Positions 37,526 to 46,100 of a DNA stretch of 64,000 nucleotides are shown here, one piece after another. Source of the stretch: Desertivirga brevis (GTDB taxonomy: Bacteria > Bacteroidota > Bacteroidia > Sphingobacteriales > Sphingobacteriaceae); assembly GCF_017355835.1 (NCBI RefSeq), contig NZ_JAFEWF010000012.1:62001-126000 (forward strand), read 5' to 3'. The notes below the pieces were generated by a model. It made no database searches. It saw only the letters and a program-made list of their open reading frames with translations, and had not been told where the DNA came from. Position numbers and translations under genes: made by a program. Numbering within the stretch: position 1 is the first letter of the stretch; every line of letters begins with the position of its first letter.

Positions 37526-37934
37526 CATTCTATGACAATTGTTTATCCATAGCCATAGAATGCTTCCCAAGGATTCCTTTAATAACACTCCGGAAGAATA
37601 AGCCGGAGTGTTAATGTTTCATCACCGCCTAAGGAAGCCAGTCTCCGAATGGCTTCTTCATTATTCTTCCTAATAACACAATCTTCTCTATGGTCATTCA
37701 TTTCCACTCTGAATTGTTAATAGAAACCTATTAATGCATAAGTTCCTATTCTAATCCCGAAATTTCTTACTTTGTAGTTGCACATGTAGGCCTTCAATCA
37801 ATACTGCTACTAATTGAGGTTTAAAGAGGTAAGTTTTTAGGGTCGCAAACAGGTATCTGTAGATATTCGAAAAGACCTTTTCAATGCTCGAAATTGGTAG
37901 TTTTATGGGGCAACCATAACGTAAATAGGATTTA
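37524..37934. promoter_or_regulatory. Intergenic region with three consecutive hairpins
   Basis: About 410 bases without a gene. Three perfect stems follow one another: 11 bp (37524-37534 with 37554-37564, overlapping the phosphoesterase stop), 10 bp (37584-37593 with 37603-37612) and 7 bp (37634-37640 with 37650-37656). None has a long T run, so they are poor classical terminators, but together they may end or stabilise the upstream message. The rest must contain the promoter of the sensor-kinase gene; CTTACTTTG near 37766-37774 is only a near match to the -7 consensus. Confidence 0.5.
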
Positions 37935-39590
37935 ATGAACATCAAAACACTGATACTGCTTATAATCAACAGTTTGATCGTACTTGTGATCGCTCTGTTG
38001 TCTTTTTTGTTTTATAAACAGTTTTCAAATGTTCTGAATGACCGTATTCTGATGCAGCTGAATTCTATCGAAACCCTCGAAAGTATTCAGATAGAAAATC
38101 TGATTAAGACTAAGTGGAAAAGTTTTGCGGAATCTAGGCTCTATAGTGAAATGATTGACAGTAGCGTTTTCGAGCTTCCGGATAGTATAAAAGTTATCGA
38201 TGGAATACATGATCTTACACCTTATCATAAGGATAAAAAAGCAACAATAGGTTTTATTTTAAATACCAGTAAAGGCAGGAAGATTGAGGTTATAGACTAC
38301 AGCGATATACAAAACATTCTTCTGGAACGAACCGGTATGGGCGAGAGTGGGGAGACCTACTTGGTTGGCGAAGATTTTCGAATGCGTTCAGAGTCCCGCT
38401 TCTTTCCGGATAAAAAGCCGTATGATATATATGTAAAAACGCAGGGTGTTATAAGTGCCTTAAAAGGGGTAAATGGAAGAGGTATTTTGTCGGATTACCG
38501 AGGTATTCCAGTTTATAGTGTCTATAGTCGAATTCAAATCTCAAATTTGAAGTTGGTCATTCTTTCTGAAATCGATGTAAGTGAGGTGACCAAGCCTTTA
38601 CATGAATTGAAGATGAGGCTTACCACGCTGACTTTTGTTATTTTCCTGGTTGCTGTTACCCTGTCTCTTCTCCTGACACGGATCATTATTGATCCGATAA
38701 AGAATATGCGAAATAGCCTGAGAATAATGGCTAAGGGAGATTACGATCAGACCATCGAATATAAAAGGAGTTCAAACGAAATAAAGGAAATGTTTGATGC
38801 GCTGTCGAACCTGAAAGCGTCTTTACAGGGTGCCGTAAAATTTTCTGAGGCCATTGGCAATATGGATCTAAATACAGATTACAAACCTAATAGTGCTAAT
38901 GATGTGCTTGGGAAAAGTCTTCTAACGATGAGAAATAAGCTTATCGATTTTAAAAACCAGGAGGACAATACCAGGACAATGGCCAAGCGATTGCTGGTTA
39001 ACGGTTTGGAAAACGAGAGGCGCCGGCTTTCGAGGGAACTTCATGACGGTGTTGGCCCCTATTTAACTTCTTTGAAGCACTATATTGAAAATAACGTCGA
39101 AAATGAATCGAAGAAAGCTGAGATGAAGAAAATAGTGGATGAAACCATTTCCGAGATCAGGTCAATGTCGAACGCCTTAATGCCTGCTTCAATAGATGAT
39201 TTTGGAATTGGCGTAACACTAACAAATTACATCGAAAACGTAAACAGGTCAACCAGTATAAATATTGAATTTGAGGATCTTACCAAACAAGAAAACTCAA
39301 ATATTACTGACCATCAGGCAATCAACCTTTTTAGAATAAGCCAGGAGCTGCTAAATAACTCATTAAAACATTCTAAAGCGAAAAACATACGAATTACACT
39401 TTCAGAATTTGATGAGTTTATTTCACTTTTCTATTTTGATGATGGTTCTGGTTTTGATATTAGCACCGTGAAACTAGGGTCTGGAATCACAAACATTAAA
39501 GAGCGTGTAGACATTTGCAATGGTAAAATTACGATCAACGCTTTACCCGGAAATACAACTTTCGAAATTGAACTTCCTGTTGAATTATGA
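37935..39590 (+). CDS. Membrane sensor histidine kinase, NarL/HisKA_3 type
   Basis: 551 residues. Transmembrane helix 1 (about 5-27) and helix 2 (about 230-250) bracket a Cache-like extracytoplasmic sensor domain (about 30-228, with GESGETYLVGEDFRMRSES). A HAMP domain (about 250-305) follows, then a HisKA_3 dimerisation domain with RRLSRELHDGVGPYLTSLKH (His370) and a HATPase (about 460-550; NNSLKHSKAKNI, FDDGSGFD, GSGITNIKERV). It phosphorylates the response regulator encoded with a 4-base overlap downstream. The Cache module suggests a small-molecule ligand. The likely output gene is the repeat protein at 40333 (inference from adjacency). Confidence 0.95.
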   Translation: MNIKTLILLIINSLIVLVIALLSFLFYKQFSNVLNDRILMQLNSIETLESIQIENLIKTKWKSFAESRLYSEMIDSSVFELPDSIKVIDGIHDLTPYHKDKKATIGFILNTSKGRKIEVIDYSDIQNILLERTGMGESGETYLVGEDFRMRSESRFFPDKKPYDIYVKTQGVISALKGVNGRGILSDYRGIPVYSVYSRIQISNLKLVILSEIDVSEVTKPLHELKMRLTTLTFVIFLVAVTLSLLLTRIIIDPIKNMRNSLRIMAKGDYDQTIEYKRSSNEIKEMFDALSNLKASLQGAVKFSEAIGNMDLNTDYKPNSANDVLGKSLLTMRNKLIDFKNQEDNTRTMAKRLLVNGLENERRRLSRELHDGVGPYLTSLKHYIENNVENESKKAEMKKIVDETISEIRSMSNALMPASIDDFGIGVTLTNYIENVNRSTSINIEFEDLTKQENSNITDHQAINLFRISQELLNNSLKHSKAKNIRITLSEFDEFISLFYFDDGSGFDISTVKLGSGITNIKERVDICNGKITINALPGNTTFEIELPVEL

Positions 39591-40219
39591 ATGAGATAAA
39601 ATTAATAATTGCCGACGACCATGATCTTTTTAGAAATGGACTTGTAGAGTTACTGAAAAAGCATGACGACATTAAAATTGTTAAAAGTGTTGCTGATGGC
39701 TACGAGTTTTTGAACGTAATAAAACAGGGGTTCGAGGCAGATATAGTTTTACTGGATCTTACGATGCCAAAAATGGACGGTTTTGAGGTTTTGAAGGAAT
39801 TAAAAAACCTAGATGCTAAAATAAAGCCCATTGTAATTTCTATGCATAGTGCTGGTAACTACATCGCCAAATGCGCTAAGATGGGCGCCTATGGTTACTT
39901 GTTAAAGAATACTGATGAATCAGAACTGATCTTCGCTATCAGGACTGTTCATAAAGGAAAAAAATATTTCAGCGCCGAAATCTCTGAGAAAATGATAAAT
40001 TTTATGTCAACCCAAAGTGTCAGCGATGATGTTCTGTCAAAGAAAGAGACCGAGGTGTTGGGATTAATCTCTAAGGGATTTACCACAAAAGAAATTGCTG
40101 CTAAATTATTTGTGAGTACACGAACAATAGAAACCCATCGTAATAGTATCCTCAAAAAACTTGAGGTGAAAAACACGGCCGAGCTTATTAAAAAAGCTAC
40201 TGAAATAAATCTGATCTAA
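39587..40219 (+). CDS. LuxR/NarL-family response regulator
   Basis: 210 residues. Receiver domain at about 3-120 with DDHD and VLLDLTMPKMDG (phospho-acceptor Asp57), then a LuxR-type HTH at about 145-205 (LSKKETEVLGLISKGFTTKE, IAAKLFVSTRTIETHRNSI). It overlaps the kinase gene by 4 bases (ATGA), so the two are translationally coupled. A 30-base palindrome 13 bases downstream may be its binding site. Confidence 0.97.
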   Translation: MNEIKLIIADDHDLFRNGLVELLKKHDDIKIVKSVADGYEFLNVIKQGFEADIVLLDLTMPKMDGFEVLKELKNLDAKIKPIVISMHSAGNYIAKCAKMGAYGYLLKNTDESELIFAIRTVHKGKKYFSAEISEKMINFMSTQSVSDDVLSKKETEVLGLISKGFTTKEIAAKLFVSTRTIETHRNSILKKLEVKNTAELIKKATEINLI

Positions 40220-40232
40220 ATTTACCAATCAA

Positions 40233-40262
40233 ATTTGCATCCGTATAAATACGGATGCAAAT
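40233..40262. repeat. Perfect 30-base palindrome after the response regulator gene
   Basis: ATTTGCATCCGTAT (40233-40246) and its exact inverse complement (40249-40262) are separated by two bases. It has no T run behind it. It may be a terminator-like hairpin or, given its position about 40 bases upstream of the next promoter candidate, a dimeric operator for the NarL-type regulator. Confidence 0.65.
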
Positions 40263-40302
40263 AGCGTAGATTCATATAACGCTAAAGGGCCTCTGTCGAC
40301 TG

Positions 40303-40310
40303 TAAATTTG
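40303..40310 (+). promoter_or_regulatory. Candidate -7 element for the repeat-protein gene
   Basis: TAAATTTG is an exact TAnnTTTG match, 22 bases before the ATG at 40333. No TTTG lies at the -33 distance, which suits an activator-dependent promoter. Confidence 0.45.
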
Positions 40311-40332
40311 TTAAGAACAAAAGAAAACAGTC

Positions 40333-40656
40333 ATGAAAAAAGCGTTAGTAATTTTAGGGTTGTTTGCCGTTTCATTTGGTGCCTTGGCACAAGAAAAAAG
40401 CGAAGTAAAACAAAGTGATCTAAAAGGTCCTGAATATAAAAACTATAAGCATTGGATGCATAAGGTTGCGCCAACAAAAGTAACTTCAGCCACCACTGTA
40501 GAAACACTTCAGGGTCCTGAGTATAAGAACCGTCAAGCGGGAAGAAATGCTTCAAAAGCAGAGCAATCCCTGGTGACCACAGGTGGTAATGAGCAGCAGA
40601 AATTGAAAGGTCCTGCTTACAAAAACTTCAATCACCATACAGGAAGACCAAATTAA
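40333..40656 (+). CDS. Small exported protein with three L-K/Q-G-P-E/A-Y-K-N repeats
   Basis: 107 residues, function unknown. A clear Sec signal peptide (MKKALVILGLFAVSFGALAQ; cleavage near 19-20) leaves a basic, probably disordered mature chain of about 87 residues. The octapeptide LKGPEYKN occurs at 30-37, LQGPEYKN at 59-66 and LKGPAYKN at 91-98, spaced 29 and 32 residues apart, each followed by polar, His- or Lys-rich linkers. There is no cysteine and no lipobox. It has its own promoter candidate and a strong terminator, so it is expressed as a single gene, next to a two-component system that may control it. Possible roles are an envelope or matrix protein, or a peptide precursor; neither is shown. 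Confidence 0.8.
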   Translation: MKKALVILGLFAVSFGALAQEKSEVKQSDLKGPEYKNYKHWMHKVAPTKVTSATTVETLQGPEYKNRQAGRNASKAEQSLVTTGGNEQQKLKGPAYKNFNHHTGRPN

Positions 40657-40696
40657 GCATAATCTTGCTTCAACTTCTTATTGTTGAAACACATAC

Positions 40697-40737
40697 AATC
40701 CGTAGAGCTTAACATAAGGCTCTGCGGATTTTTTTTA
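40697..40737 (+). terminator. Strong intrinsic terminator after the repeat-protein gene
   Basis: AATCCGTAGAGC (40697-40708) pairs with GCTCTGCGGATT (40719-40730) with one G-T wobble and is followed by TTTTTT. Confidence 0.9.
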
Positions 40738-40787
40738 TTACGAAACCTACTACCTCTCTTCAAATAATAATACTATCTCACTAACTA

Positions 40788-41666
40788 TCATCCTTTGTGT
40801 TGTTTCCTGTATTGCAGAGGCGAAATGTTCATTTGCTTTCTAAACATCCTTGAAAAGTAGTACTGGTCATCAAATCCAACCTCCTTGCAAATTTCCTTGA
40901 TGGTCATCTTGGTAAAATAGAGATATTGACAGGATTTCTGGATCTTCAATTGTAGAAAGTATTGGATAGGGGCGTATCCGGTGCGTTCACGGAAGAGTTC
41001 CGAATAGCGGGAGATCGAATAACTTGCCATCATAGCCAATTCTTTAATACTAATATTTTTGGAAAGGTTGTTTTTCATATAGCTTATTGAATTTGCCACC
41101 CTGTCTTCTTCTTCTTCTTCTGACGAGGTGAAATATATGAATGAACTAAGAAACTGTAGCAGTTTGACGTAAAGAAGATCGATTTCCCGTGTCCCAAGGT
41201 CATTCTCGAGGAGATGAAATACTTGATGATAGACGTTTATTAGTGAGGCGTCGTAAGGGATTGACTTTAGTTCAGATGTATACCGCTCGTAGAGGAGGTC
41301 GGCAGTTGAGCCTGTAAAATGCACCCAGTAAATACTCCAGGGTTCTCTTAATGAACTTCCATAACTATGCGGAATATTTTTACAAAGTATAAAATAGGTA
41401 TTAGCCGTTAAGGTGAACTCTTGTTCGTCAATTTTTATCCATCCTTTCCCATTGGTGCAATACAAAAGTATGTACTGATCGCAGCCTGTCTTTCGTTCGC
41501 GTTGGTGAAAGGCAGCGTGAGGATAATGTCCTACCGCAGTGGGATGCAGGGTTTTACCTAACGGATTTTGTTGTATAGCCAGAACCCGGTCGGGCGATAA
41601 GACAATCATTTGTTGTCCGGGAAAGCCCTCTTCAATCTTGTTTTCCTGCTTTGCTTTGAGTTCCAT
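40788..41666 (-). CDS. AraC-family transcriptional regulator
   Basis: 292 residues. An N-terminal cupin-like sugar-binding region (about 30-165; GHYPHAAFHQRERKTGCDQY, EQEFTLTANTYFILCKNIPH) precedes a double-HTH AraC domain (about 190-288; NLSKNISIKELAMMASYSIS, KEICKEVGFDDQYYFSRMFR). It is divergent from the sugar-porter operon across 133 bases that contain a 21-base-spaced direct repeat, the classical layout for a sugar-responsive activator of that operon. A 14-base palindrome covers its own start codon, which hints at autoregulation. The inducer is probably a sugar released by the operon enzymes, such as galactose (inference). Confidence 0.94.
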   Translation of the reverse strand: MELKAKQENKIEEGFPGQQMIVLSPDRVLAIQQNPLGKTLHPTAVGHYPHAAFHQRERKTGCDQYILLYCTNGKGWIKIDEQEFTLTANTYFILCKNIPHSYGSSLREPWSIYWVHFTGSTADLLYERYTSELKSIPYDASLINVYHQVFHLLENDLGTREIDLLYVKLLQFLSSFIYFTSSEEEEEDRVANSISYMKNNLSKNISIKELAMMASYSISRYSELFRERTGYAPIQYFLQLKIQKSCQYLYFTKMTIKEICKEVGFDDQYYFSRMFRKQMNISPLQYRKQHKG

Positions 41667-41677
41667 ACTATAGTATG
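41664..41677. repeat. 14-base perfect palindrome over the araC-family start codon
   Basis: CATACTATAGTATG is its own inverse complement, and its first three bases are the complement of the regulator's ATG. It is either an operator for autoregulation or a coincidence. Confidence 0.4.
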
Positions 41678-41709
41678 AGAGTAACAGTAGTATTAGTTTG
41701 ACGTCGTAA

Positions 41710-41742
41710 GATAATCCATTTTATTAAATTGATAATCCATTT
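41710..41742 (+). promoter_or_regulatory. Direct repeat, likely AraC-type operator of the sugar-porter operon
   Basis: GATAATCCATTT occurs at 41710-41721 and again at 41731-41742, exactly 21 bases (two helical turns) apart. The second copy abuts a TTTC (-33-like) that lies 18 bases before TACCTTTA (41762-41769), a 5-of-6 match to TAnnTTTG. Transcription would begin near 41776, 24 bases before the porter start. Confidence 0.65.
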
Positions 41743-41799
41743 CGGAAAGAATAGCAAAAACTACCTTTACAATTCCAATTAGACCTGAAATTATAAGAA

Positions 41800-43146
41800 A
41801 TGGCTTCTCAAAACGTGACTTTCAACAATAGTTACATTCTCGGAATTTCTTTTATCTCTGCTTTAGGGGGGTATTTGTTCGGATTTGATTTTGCCGTAAT
41901 TTCCGGTGCACTTCCGTTTTTGAAAGCAGAATTCCAATTGGACGCCTGGTGGGAGGGCTTCTTAACCGGATCGCTTGCCTTGGGTTGTATTGTTGGTTGC
42001 TTAGTGGCCGGAAATTTTTCCGACAAGTATGGCCGCAGACCAGGATTGATGCTTGCTGCTGCAATTTTTGCGGTTTCATCACTGGGAATGGCGTTTTCTA
42101 ACTCGCTCGCTCTTTTTGTTTCAATGCGCTTTATAGCAGGGATAGGAGTGGGAATGGCTTCCATGTTAAGTCCCATGTATATCGCCGAAGTATCTCCTGC
42201 GCATGTAAGGGGGCGAAATGTTGCGATCAATCAATTGACCATAGTTACCGGTATTCTTATTACCAATCTTGTTAATTATATCCTCGCTGATAATGGTCCG
42301 GATGCCTGGCGATGGATGTTCGGTTTAGGAGCTGTTCCTTCTGTTTTATTTTATCTGGGTGTAGTTTGGCTGCCAGAGAGTCCTCGTTGGTTATTTAAAG
42401 CTGGTAAGACGGAGCAGGCGAAGGTCGTTCTATACACCATTGGATCGGCAGAATTTGTTAAAAAGACGACAGCAGAGATCGAGAAGTCGCTGGTGGGTGG
42501 AACGAAAACCTCATACTCTGCTGTATTTGAAAAGGCAGTAAGGCCTGCTGTGCTGGTAGGGATTACCCTGGCTGTATTTCAGCAATTGTGCGGGATAAAC
42601 GTTGTTTTCAACTATACCTCCACCATCTTTGAATCGGTCGGAGCAAGTCTTGACCGGCAGCTTTTTGAGACGGTTTCTATTGGCATTGTTAATCTGCTGT
42701 TTACACTGCTTGCCATGTGGCAGGTGGATAAGTTGGGGCGCAGGCCATTGATGCTCATCGGCTCCATCGGCTTATCGATAGTTTATATAGTTCTGGCCTT
42801 TCTGTTGCAAAGTCAGGCTGCGGCAGGTGTCGTTTCCATTTTTGTTATGATGGCTATTGGCATGTATGCTACTTCTTTAGCACCAGTAACCTGGGTGCTT
42901 ATTTCTGAGATTTTCCCTAATACTATCCGTGGTGTAGCATCTTCTGTTGCCATTGTATCTCTATGGAGTGCTTATTTTATCCTGGTATTTACTTTCCCCA
43001 TTCTGGCGGAGAAACTGGGTACTTACGGTCCCTTTTATCTATATGCAGTGATCTGTTTTCTCGGATTTCTATTTGTGCTTCGAAAGGTGAAGGAAACGAA
43101 AGGGCAAACATTGGAAGAACTCGAACAAAGCTTTGCCGGGCACTAG
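41800..43146 (+). CDS. MFS sugar porter (XylE/GLUT-like proton symporter)
   Basis: 448 residues with 12 predicted membrane helices. The sugar-porter signatures are complete: GYLFGFDFAVISGALPFL in helix 1, DKYGRRPGLMLAA after helix 2, LPESPRWLFKAGK after helix 6, QQLCGINVVFNYTSTIF in helix 7, DKLGRRPLMLIG, and PVTWVLISEIFPNTIRG in helix 10. It carries a monosaccharide across the inner membrane with protons. It is the first gene downstream of the AraC-type operator and is followed after 42 bases by the DUF5107 gene. Given the two beta-galactosidase-like genes in the operon, galactose is a reasonable substrate (inference). Confidence 0.95.
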   Translation: MASQNVTFNNSYILGISFISALGGYLFGFDFAVISGALPFLKAEFQLDAWWEGFLTGSLALGCIVGCLVAGNFSDKYGRRPGLMLAAAIFAVSSLGMAFSNSLALFVSMRFIAGIGVGMASMLSPMYIAEVSPAHVRGRNVAINQLTIVTGILITNLVNYILADNGPDAWRWMFGLGAVPSVLFYLGVVWLPESPRWLFKAGKTEQAKVVLYTIGSAEFVKKTTAEIEKSLVGGTKTSYSAVFEKAVRPAVLVGITLAVFQQLCGINVVFNYTSTIFESVGASLDRQLFETVSIGIVNLLFTLLAMWQVDKLGRRPLMLIGSIGLSIVYIVLAFLLQSQAAAGVVSIFVMMAIGMYATSLAPVTWVLISEIFPNTIRGVASSVAIVSLWSAYFILVFTFPILAEKLGTYGPFYLYAVICFLGFLFVLRKVKETKGQTLEELEQSFAGH

Positions 43147-43188
43147 GCTTGCAATTCTCAATTAAGGTATTAAAACAATTAGTATAGT

Positions 43189-46100
43189 ATGAGCAATAAT
43201 CCTGTAACGGTTTGGGAGGAGAAAGTAAGTATCCCTACTTATGGAATTGGCCAACCCGATAAGAACCCAATGTTTTTTGAGAAGAGGGTTTACCAGGGAA
43301 GCAGCGGGGCGGTTTATCCGAATCCGGTTATTGAAAAGATCTTCGACGAGAAAGTTGATAAAGAGTACATAGGCCTGTTCCTGGAAAATAAGTATCTCAA
43401 GATCATGATCCTTCCGGAATTGGGAGGACGGGTTCAGATGGCCTATGATAAGATTAAGGAGAGGCATTTCATCTACTATAACCAGGTGATTAAGCCGGCG
43501 CTCGTAGGCCTCACTGGTCCCTGGATCTCTGGAGGAATAGAATTTAACTGGCCGCAACACCATCGTCCAAGTACCTTTGAACCGGTTGATTATACCATTA
43601 CTGAAAATGAAGACGGAAGTAAAACCGTGTGGGTAAATGAGGTTGAGAAGATGTTTCGCACGAAGGGAATGGCATGTTTTACTCTTCATCCGGATAAGGC
43701 TTATTTAGAAATTAAAGCTAAGCTTTATAATAGAACTAATTTGCCGCAAACCTTTCTGTGGTGGGCAAACCCGGCTGTTAAAGTGAATGATGATTATCAA
43801 TCCGTTTTTCCACCTGATGTAAATGCTGTGTTCGATCATGGTAAGCGTGATGTTTCCACTTTTCCGATTGCTACCGGTACTTACTATAAGGTAGATTATT
43901 CTCCCGGTACGGATATTTCCAGGTATAAAAATATTCCGGTCCCTACTTCATACATGGCTATTAACTCGGTGTATGATTTTATGGGAGGCTATGAACACGA
44001 TACCCGTGCGGGAGTTTTGCACGTTGCCAGTCACCACGTGTCTCCGGGTAAGAAACAGTGGACATGGGGGTATAGTGATTTCGGGCAGGCCTGGGACAGG
44101 AACCTCACAGATGAAGATGGTCCTTATATCGAGCTGATGACTGGTATGTTTACAGATAACCAACCTGATTTCAGCTGGTTGATGCCTTATGAAGAGAAAA
44201 CCTTCACACAGTATTTTCTTCCTTATCAGGAATTGGGACTGGTGAAGAATGCAACAAAGGACTTGTTGTTGAATATCGAAAAGGCGGATGATAAGGCAGT
44301 TATTAAAATATATGCTACTTCAGTCCAGTCGGGTTTAAAGCTTGTATTTTCTCTAGAAGGCAATGTTCTTCACGAAGAGGGCTTTTCTATACGTCCTGAG
44401 GAGGTATATGAAAGAGAAATTCAGCTTCCGGTAGGTGGCGATGAGAAGCAATTTTCAGTGAAAATACTGAATGCTGCAGGACGGGAGGTATTAAAGTATG
44501 AGCCTGTTTCCAACAAACAGAATCCTATGCCAGCTCCTGCAAAGGCTGCCTTAAAACCCGAGGAGGTAGAGAATAATGAGCAATTATTCCTTACTGGCCA
44601 GCACCTGGAGCAATACAGGCATGCTACCTATAGTCCGCTTGATTATTATAACGAAGCGCTTAAACGTGATCCAAAAGATATTCGTTGCAATAATGCTTTA
44701 GGTTTATGGTACCTGAGAAGAGGGAGGTTTGCCATAGCACTTGATTATTTTAAGAAGTCGGTTGAAACGATAACAAGCAGAAATCCTAACCCCTACGATA
44801 GCGAACCTTATTATAACCTGGGATTAACTCAAAAGTACCTGGGTAATGATAGAGAAACCTACAATGCTTTCTACAAAGCAACCTGGAGCAGCGCTTGGCA
44901 GGATATTGCTTATTTCTCAGTTGCTCAAATAGATGTGATAAGAAAGGACTTTGATCTAGCCTTGGAAAATATCAATAAAGCGATTGACCGTAATGCCAAC
45001 AATGGGAAGGCATATGTTTTAAAAGCGGCTATATTGAGAAATCTTGAAAAATATGAAGAAGCCTTTGCTGTAGCTGAACAGGCACTAAAACGTGATTTGT
45101 TTAATCTGGGTGCTCTATATGAAGAAGCACAAGTGCTTAATGATTTGGGAAGAACTGAAGAAGCTGGAAAGGTGATTCAGCGACTTTTAACTCTATCCAG
45201 GCAGAACGCTCACAATTTGACCGAGTACTCTATTGATTATGCTGCTGCAGGGCTTTATGAAGAATCAACTGAATTGCTTCGCTTAGTAGCTGAGGATGAT
45301 AGTAGTCCGCTTACAGATTACTACCTGGCATTCTATTTTCATAAACTAAACGATGTAAGAAGTTCTTTACACCTTGCGAAAGCTGCCGAGGCCAGTTCTT
45401 ATCTATGTTTCCCCAACCGTGTTGAAGATATTGCGGTTCTCGAATTTGCAATTAATAAAAATCCTGCTGATTATAAGGCTCCATATTACCTGGGAAACTT
45501 TTGGTATGATAAACGCCAATATCAGGACGCGATTAATAACTGGGAGCTTTCTGAACAAAGGAATTCTACATTTCCAACAGTTCACCGGAATCTGGCAATA
45601 GCTTACTTTAATAAACTTAATTTAGCGGATAAAGCTCTTGGAAGTTTTGAAAAAGCATTTGCCCTGGATAGATCCGACGCAAGGGTGTTAATGGAATTGG
45701 ATCAGCTTTACAAGCGAATCAACAAAAGTCCGCAGGAGCGAATAAAGCTGCTGGAAGAAAATCTTGAAACGGCAAATCAGCGTGATGATCTTTATCTTGA
45801 GAGGGCCGCTCTTTATAATTTTCTGGGCGACTTTCAGAAAGCCTACGATCTGATCATGGCCAGAAAGTTTCATCCCTGGGAAGGTGGAGAAGGCAGAGTA
45901 TCCGGTCAATACATCTATTCCCTGGTTCAACTAGCAAAGCAAAACATTGGAGATGGTAATTTTAGGAAGGCCATTTCTCAATTGGAGGAAGCCCAGTTCT
46001 ATCCACACAACCTGGGCGAAGGAAAGCTGTTCGGAGCGCAGGAGAATGACATTTTCTATTGGCTGGGATGTGCCTACGAAGGTCTGGGCGAAACACAGAA

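Noticed and set aside
41832..42230. A 132-codon minus-strand frame opposite the sugar porter
   Set aside because: It mirrors a highly conserved membrane-protein gene; the translation is rich in Pro/Ile/Lys from antisense codon bias and has no start signals.
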